Assembly (NCBI GenBank): GCA_964368445.1
Contig: CAYJAY010000040.1
Span: 1-17,854, forward strand
DNA: 17,854 nucleotides
Source of the DNA: CAYJAY01 sp964368445
GTDB taxonomy: Bacteria > Bacillota > Clostridia > Oscillospirales > Ruminococcaceae
Reading direction: 5' to 3'
In this document: piece after piece, positions 14,224 to 17,854 of the stretch
Layout: each line of letters opens with the position of its first letter
Position numbering within the stretch: position 1 is the first letter of the stretch
Position numbers and translations under genes: made by a program
The notes under the pieces: generated by a model
Database searches by the model: none
Told to the model about the DNA's origin: nothing
The model's input: only the letters and a program-made list of their open reading frames with translations

Positions 14224-14898
14224 ATGCAGGAAATGGTAAACGTGTATTTTAATGGTAAAAAATATAGTGTGCCTTCTGAGCTGACAATTATGACTGCTCA
14301 AGAGTATGTAGGATACACGATAAAAAGGGGATGTGGATGTCGTCACGGATTTTGTGGGGCGTGTGCAACAATTTATAGAGTTAAAGGAAAAAACGAGATT
14401 AAGACCTGCCTTGCATGTCAAACACAAGTAGAGGAAGGAATGTATATAGCGAGCATTCCGTTCTTCCCTTCAGACAAGAAAACGTATGATATCAACGAAA
14501 TTAAACCGACAGAGCAAATTATGATGGAGCTATACCCCGAGATTTATAGTTGTATCGGATGTAACGCTTGCACAAAGGCTTGTACACAAGATTTAAATGT
14601 AATGCAATACATTGCGCTAGCCCAGCGCGGAGATTTTGAAGGTTGCGCTGAACAATCGTTTGACTGTGTAGGTTGTGGTTGTTGCGTAACACGTTGTCCC
14701 GCCGGTATCTCCCACCCACACGTAGGCTTGTTATCAAGACGTTTGACCGGCAAATATATTGCGCCAAAGACAGAACACCTTGCAAACCGAGTAGAGGAAG
14801 TTAGAACGGGAGCGTTTGATGCATTAATTGAGCAGATTATGCAAAAACCGATCACCGAGATTAAAGAACTATACAATACAAGAGAGATTGAAAAATAA
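14224..14898 (+). CDS. Soluble fumarate reductase-type iron-sulfur subunit
   Basis: Fe-S subunit related to FrdB/SdhB/TfrB, 224 residues from ATG 14224. The N-terminal domain has C39-x4-C44-x2-C47-x14-C62 for a [2Fe-2S] cluster. The C-terminal domain has C110-C113-C116-C120 and C148-C151-C154-C158-P. Usual FrdB proteins have a [3Fe-4S] site at the second place, lacking the Cys at position 151; here all four are present, so two [4Fe-4S] clusters are likely. The CCG domain that methanogen TfrB carries at its C-terminus is absent. Start is uncertain: 14224 has AAAGGA 12 nt upstream; an ATG at 14188 adds 12 residues. It lies 14 bp before the flavoprotein gene. No anchor subunit is encoded nearby, so the enzyme is presumably soluble. 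Confidence 0.85.
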   Translation: MQEMVNVYFNGKKYSVPSELTIMTAQEYVGYTIKRGCGCRHGFCGACATIYRVKGKNEIKTCLACQTQVEEGMYIASIPFFPSDKKTYDINEIKPTEQIMMELYPEIYSCIGCNACTKACTQDLNVMQYIALAQRGDFEGCAEQSFDCVGCGCCVTRCPAGISHPHVGLLSRRLTGKYIAPKTEHLANRVEEVRTGAFDALIEQIMQKPITEIKELYNTREIEK

Positions 14899-14912
14899 GG
14901 AGGGGTAAGATT

Positions 14913-16514
14913 ATGTTTACAGCAGAAATGCTTGAATCGATAAAAAACGTAGAGGCAACACGTGCAGAAAGAATGAAAACCGAGCCTAGACGCATGACCG
15001 CTGAGGAAAAAGAAACCCTTCTAGAGGGTTTTCATCCGGACTATAGAACCACAGGATTTAAAGAGATAAAAGTAGGGAAGAACAAAGGCCAAAAAGCGCC
15101 TTTAGAATTATGCGACCTGCTCCATTCAAACAGCCGTATCCTAGGAGAGGAAATCGACCTTAACAAAGTTGAATACGATGTAGATGTGCTTGTAATCGGA
15201 GGAGGCGGAGCGGGTTGTTCGGCGGCTATCGAAGCTCATGGGGCCGGCGCTAGTGTAATGGTAGTTACAAAACTTCGTATCGGTGATGCAAACACTATGA
15301 TGGCGGAAGGCGGAATTCAAGCGGCCGATAAAGAGAACGATTCTCCGGTACAACACTATCTTGATGCGTTTGGTGGCGGACACTATGCGGCAAGGCCGGA
15401 GCTTTTAAAGCGCCTTGTAATGGAAGCACCCGATGCGATTAAATGGTTAAACGATCTAGGTGTTATGTTTGATAAAGGCGAAGATGGAAGAATGGTTACC
15501 ACTCATGGTGGTGGTACGTCAAGAAAGAGAATGCATGCTTGTAAAGATTATTCGGGTGCGGAAATCATGCGTACACTTCGCGATGAAGTAATCAATAGAG
15601 GAATTCCGGTGGTTGAATTTACTTCGGCGGTAGAGCTAATCAGAGATAATAAAGGACAAGTTGCAGGGGCAGTCCTTTTAAATATGGAGACCGATGACTA
15701 CATGGTTGCAAAAGCAAAAACAGTAATCATTGCAACGGGTGGAGCGGGAAGACTACACTATCAAAACTTCCCAACATCAAACCACTATGGAGCTACGGCA
15801 GACGGCCTTGTTATGGGATATCGTCTTGGAGCGCCGCTTTTATACCAAGACACAATTCAGTACCACCCAACAGGAGTGGCGTATCCTTCGCAGATATTTG
15901 GAGCGCTTGTCACAGAGAAGGTTCGTTCTCTAGGCGCAATGTTGATTAACAAAGACGGAGAAGCCTTTATGCATCCGCTTGAGACACGTGACGTTGCGGC
16001 GGCTTCGGTAATTCGTGAATGTTCTGCTCATGCAAAAGGGGTAGACACCCCACTAGGCAGCGGAGTATGGCTCGATACCCCTATGATTGAATTAATCGGA
16101 GGAGAAGGAACGATTGAAGCGCGTATTCCGGCGATGCTTCGCATGTATTTAAACTATGGAATCGATATGAGAAAACAACCGATTCTAATCTACCCAACGC
16201 TTCATTATCAAAACGGTGGTCTCGAAATCGAAAGAGATGGAAACACGAAAGAATTTGATAACTTGCTTGTGGCCGGGGAAGCTGTGGGAGGAATCCACGG
16301 AAGAAACCGATTGATGGGCAACTCGCTTCTTGATATAATTGTATTTGGACGTCAAGCGGGTAAAGCGGCGGCAAACAAAGCAAAAGCGGTTGAACTTGGC
16401 GCGATGAACATTGATCATATAAAGGAATATGCCGAAGAATTAAAATCAGCGGGAGTAGAAACAGAACAAGTTTCGCCGTTGTTGCTTCCAAAATACGCTC
16501 GTCACGAAAGATAA
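14913..16514 (+). CDS. Fumarate reductase/succinate dehydrogenase flavoprotein (soluble, TfrA-like)
   Basis: Catalytic FAD subunit of 533 residues. FAD-binding VLVIGGGGAGCSAAIE near 92-107 and THGGGTSRKRMHA near 195; active-site residues equivalent to E. coli FrdA His232, Arg287, His355 and Arg390 are visible as H318 (QYHPTG), R359 (ETRDVAAAS), H431 (HYQNGG) and R466 (GRNRLMGNSLLD). The GIHGRNRLMGNS form is closer to what I recall for TfrA and related soluble enzymes than to membrane SdhA, and about 75 N-terminal residues precede the FAD fold. There is no signal peptide or Tat motif. The reaction is fumarate to succinate, here probably driven by the Hdr/Flx module. AGGAGGGG precedes the ATG, 14 bp after the Fe-S gene. 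L-aspartate oxidase is less likely given the paired Fe-S subunit and fumarase. Confidence 0.88.
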   Translation: MFTAEMLESIKNVEATRAERMKTEPRRMTAEEKETLLEGFHPDYRTTGFKEIKVGKNKGQKAPLELCDLLHSNSRILGEEIDLNKVEYDVDVLVIGGGGAGCSAAIEAHGAGASVMVVTKLRIGDANTMMAEGGIQAADKENDSPVQHYLDAFGGGHYAARPELLKRLVMEAPDAIKWLNDLGVMFDKGEDGRMVTTHGGGTSRKRMHACKDYSGAEIMRTLRDEVINRGIPVVEFTSAVELIRDNKGQVAGAVLLNMETDDYMVAKAKTVIIATGGAGRLHYQNFPTSNHYGATADGLVMGYRLGAPLLYQDTIQYHPTGVAYPSQIFGALVTEKVRSLGAMLINKDGEAFMHPLETRDVAAASVIRECSAHAKGVDTPLGSGVWLDTPMIELIGGEGTIEARIPAMLRMYLNYGIDMRKQPILIYPTLHYQNGGLEIERDGNTKEFDNLLVAGEAVGGIHGRNRLMGNSLLDIIVFGRQAGKAAANKAKAVELGAMNIDHIKEYAEELKSAGVETEQVSPLLLPKYARHER

Positions 16515-16535
16515 CAACACATAAAGGAGAATTTT

Positions 16536-17378
16536 ATGCGCGAAATTCAAGCAAGCAAAATAACAGATGTAGTTGAAAAACTCTGTATCGAAGCAAATCA
16601 ACATCTGCCAAAAGACGTAAAGTGTGCGATACAAAACTGTAGAGAACAAGAAGACTGGCCAATGGCTCAAGATGTACTAGATAAAATTATACAAAACTAT
16701 GAAATTGCAGACGCGGAAAAACTTCCGATTTGTCAAGACACCGGGATGGCGTGTGTCTTTCTGGAAATCGGACAGGATGTTCATATTGTCGGCGATTTAT
16801 TAGCAGACGCTGTGAATGAAGGTGTTCGCAGAGGGTATGATAAAGGATACCTTCGAAAGTCTGTAGTAGCCGACCCAATTCGCAGAGGCAACACAGGGGA
16901 TAACACTCCGGCTATGATCTATACAGAAATCGTTCCGGGTGATAAAATTAAAATCACTGTAGGCCCTAAAGGTTTTGGCAGTGAAAACATGAGCGCTATT
17001 CGTATGTTTAAGCCGTCTGCCGGCTTGCAAGGAATTAAAGATTTTATCTTGGAGACTGTGGAGCTTGCAGGGCCTAACCCATGTCCGCCAATGGTTGTCG
17101 GAGTTGGGATAGGCGGAACGTTTGACAAAGCGGCACTTCTTGCAAAAAAAGCTTTGATGCGCTCGATTGATTCAAGCAACGACGACCCATACTATGCGGA
17201 ATTAGAGATTGAAATGCTCCAAAAAGTTAATGAACTTGGAATTGGGCCACAAGGGTTTGGCGGAAAAACAACCGCAATCGGTTTAAACATCGAAACTCTT
17301 CCAACGCACATCGCAGGCATGCCATGTGCAATCAACATCAACTGCCATGTAACACGTCACCAAACGGAGGTAATTTAA
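16536..17378 (+). CDS. fumA: Fumarate hydratase class I, alpha subunit
   Basis: Alpha subunit of the two-subunit, oxygen-sensitive [4Fe-4S] fumarase, also similar to tartrate dehydratase TtdA. It interconverts malate and fumarate. At 280 residues it has the usual length of the separate alpha subunit. The three cluster cysteines are visible: C66 in PICQDTG, C183 in NPCPPMVVGVGIGG and C270 in NINCHVTRH. Other family signatures are VRRGYDKGYLRKSVVADP near 93-110 and GNTGDNTPA near 114-122. AAAGGAG precedes the ATG, 21 bp after the flavoprotein. Fumarase is favoured over L-tartrate dehydratase because malate dehydrogenase and fumarate reductase are in the same operon; sequence motifs alone do not separate them. 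Confidence 0.9.
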   Translation: MREIQASKITDVVEKLCIEANQHLPKDVKCAIQNCREQEDWPMAQDVLDKIIQNYEIADAEKLPICQDTGMACVFLEIGQDVHIVGDLLADAVNEGVRRGYDKGYLRKSVVADPIRRGNTGDNTPAMIYTEIVPGDKIKITVGPKGFGSENMSAIRMFKPSAGLQGIKDFILETVELAGPNPCPPMVVGVGIGGTFDKAALLAKKALMRSIDSSNDDPYYAELEIEMLQKVNELGIGPQGFGGKTTAIGLNIETLPTHIAGMPCAININCHVTRHQTEVI

Positions 17379-17379
17379 T

Positions 17380-17854
17380 ATGGATAAACATATTCAATTG
17401 CCATTGACACAAGAGATAGCGAAAACGTTAAAAGCGGGGGATACAGTATATCTGTCTGGAGAGATTTACACCTCTCGTGACGCAGGCCATAAGCGCATGT
17501 GTGAGGCTCTTGCGAAAGGAGAAACTCTACCGTTTGATCCACAAGACGCTACAATATATTATGTTGGCCCAACACCGGCGAAACCGGGACAGGTAATAGG
17601 TTCGGCTGGTCCTACAACGAGTGGTCGCATGGACGCTTACGCACCAACTATGTTGAGTGTGGGCGCAAGAGGGATGATTGGAAAGGGCGCGAGGCTTCCG
17701 GAAGTAATCGAAGCGATGAAACAACACACAGGTGTGTATTTTGGAGCGATTGGCGGAGCGGGGGCTTTGCTTGCGCGTTGTATAAAAAAAGCTGAACTCA
17801 TAGCATATGAAGACTTAGGGGCAGAAGCGCTTAGAAAATTGACCGTTGAAGAGA
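17380..17854 (+). CDS. fumB: Fumarate hydratase class I, beta subunit (3' end outside window)
   Basis: The first 158 codons of the beta subunit, starting at ATG 17380, one base after the alpha-subunit TAA; CGGAGGT lies upstream (17365-17371). My translation contains the family features LKAGDTVYLSGEIYTSRDA near 17-35, YYVGPTPAKPG near 60-70, SAGPTTSGRMD near 74-84, the GKG nucleotide/substrate loop near 100, and YEDLGAEALRKL close to the cut. The beta subunit supplies the swivel domain and part of the active site. About 30 further residues would be expected beyond the window. The call is consistent with a fumAB pair rather than the fused bacterial FumA. Confidence 0.9.
   Translation, partial: MDKHIQLPLTQEIAKTLKAGDTVYLSGEIYTSRDAGHKRMCEALAKGETLPFDPQDATIYYVGPTPAKPGQVIGSAGPTTSGRMDAYAPTMLSVGARGMIGKGARLPEVIEAMKQHTGVYFGAIGGAGALLARCIKKAELIAYEDLGAEALRKLTVEE

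Noticed and set aside
1..17854. CRISPR arrays, tRNA or rRNA genes, insertion sequences, phage genes
   Set aside because: I saw no regularly spaced repeats of that type, no transposase or integrase motifs and no recognisable structured RNA gene.

Overview
The window looks like chromosome from a strictly anaerobic, low-GC bacterium, most likely of the Clostridia/Bacillota. The reasons are AT-rich DNA, strong AGGAGG-type ribosome binding sites, two [FeFe] hydrogenases, a very high density of cysteine-rich Fe-S proteins, an oxygen-labile class I two-subunit fumarase, and Rex-type operators. The genus cannot be told from this sequence alone.

Left part, minus strand (1-6161). At the edge is a two-component pair: an OmpR/VanR-type response regulator followed by a sensor histidine kinase whose C-terminus lies outside the window. 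Next comes a four-gene redox/H2 cluster, transcribed toward the left in this order: a small thioredoxin-like [2Fe-2S] ferredoxin, a sensory (group C-like) [FeFe] hydrogenase carrying a PAS domain, a SpoIIE/PP2C-type phosphatase whose start overlaps the hydrogenase stop, and a second, catalytic-looking group B-type [FeFe] hydrogenase. The sensory protein has lost the proton-relay cysteine that the second hydrogenase keeps. This fits a sensor, phosphatase and effector arrangement. No hydrogenase maturase gene (hydE/F/G) is present here.

Central divergent intergenic region (6162-6624). It holds a probable promoter for each direction and four sites close to the Rex (NADH/NAD+ sensor) consensus TTGTTAA-N4-TTAACAA, plus a further palindrome and 21-bp-spaced half-site repeats. 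On both sides a site overlaps core promoter elements, so both operons are probably repressed by Rex and released when NADH is high.

Right part, plus strand (6625 to the end). This is one tightly packed operon of at least 12 genes: a malate/lactate dehydrogenase family enzyme, hdrB, hdrC, hdrA, mvhD/flxD, two further Fe-S electron-transfer subunits and an FAD/NAD/[2Fe-2S] reductase (together resembling FlxABCD in mirrored order), then a fumarate reductase-like Fe-S subunit and flavoprotein without a membrane anchor, then both subunits of class I fumarase (the second truncated by the window end). The metabolic genes make a complete oxaloacetate -> malate -> fumarate -> succinate route. The Flx-Hdr genes encode a likely NADH-oxidising, flavin-bifurcating electron module.

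The most interesting idea is that the Flx-Hdr module and the soluble fumarate reductase form one complex that uses NADH to reduce fumarate while also reducing ferredoxin, with excess ferredoxin or H2 handled by the divergent hydrogenase cluster under the same Rex control. The gene content and operators are read from sequence; the complex and the bifurcation are inference.
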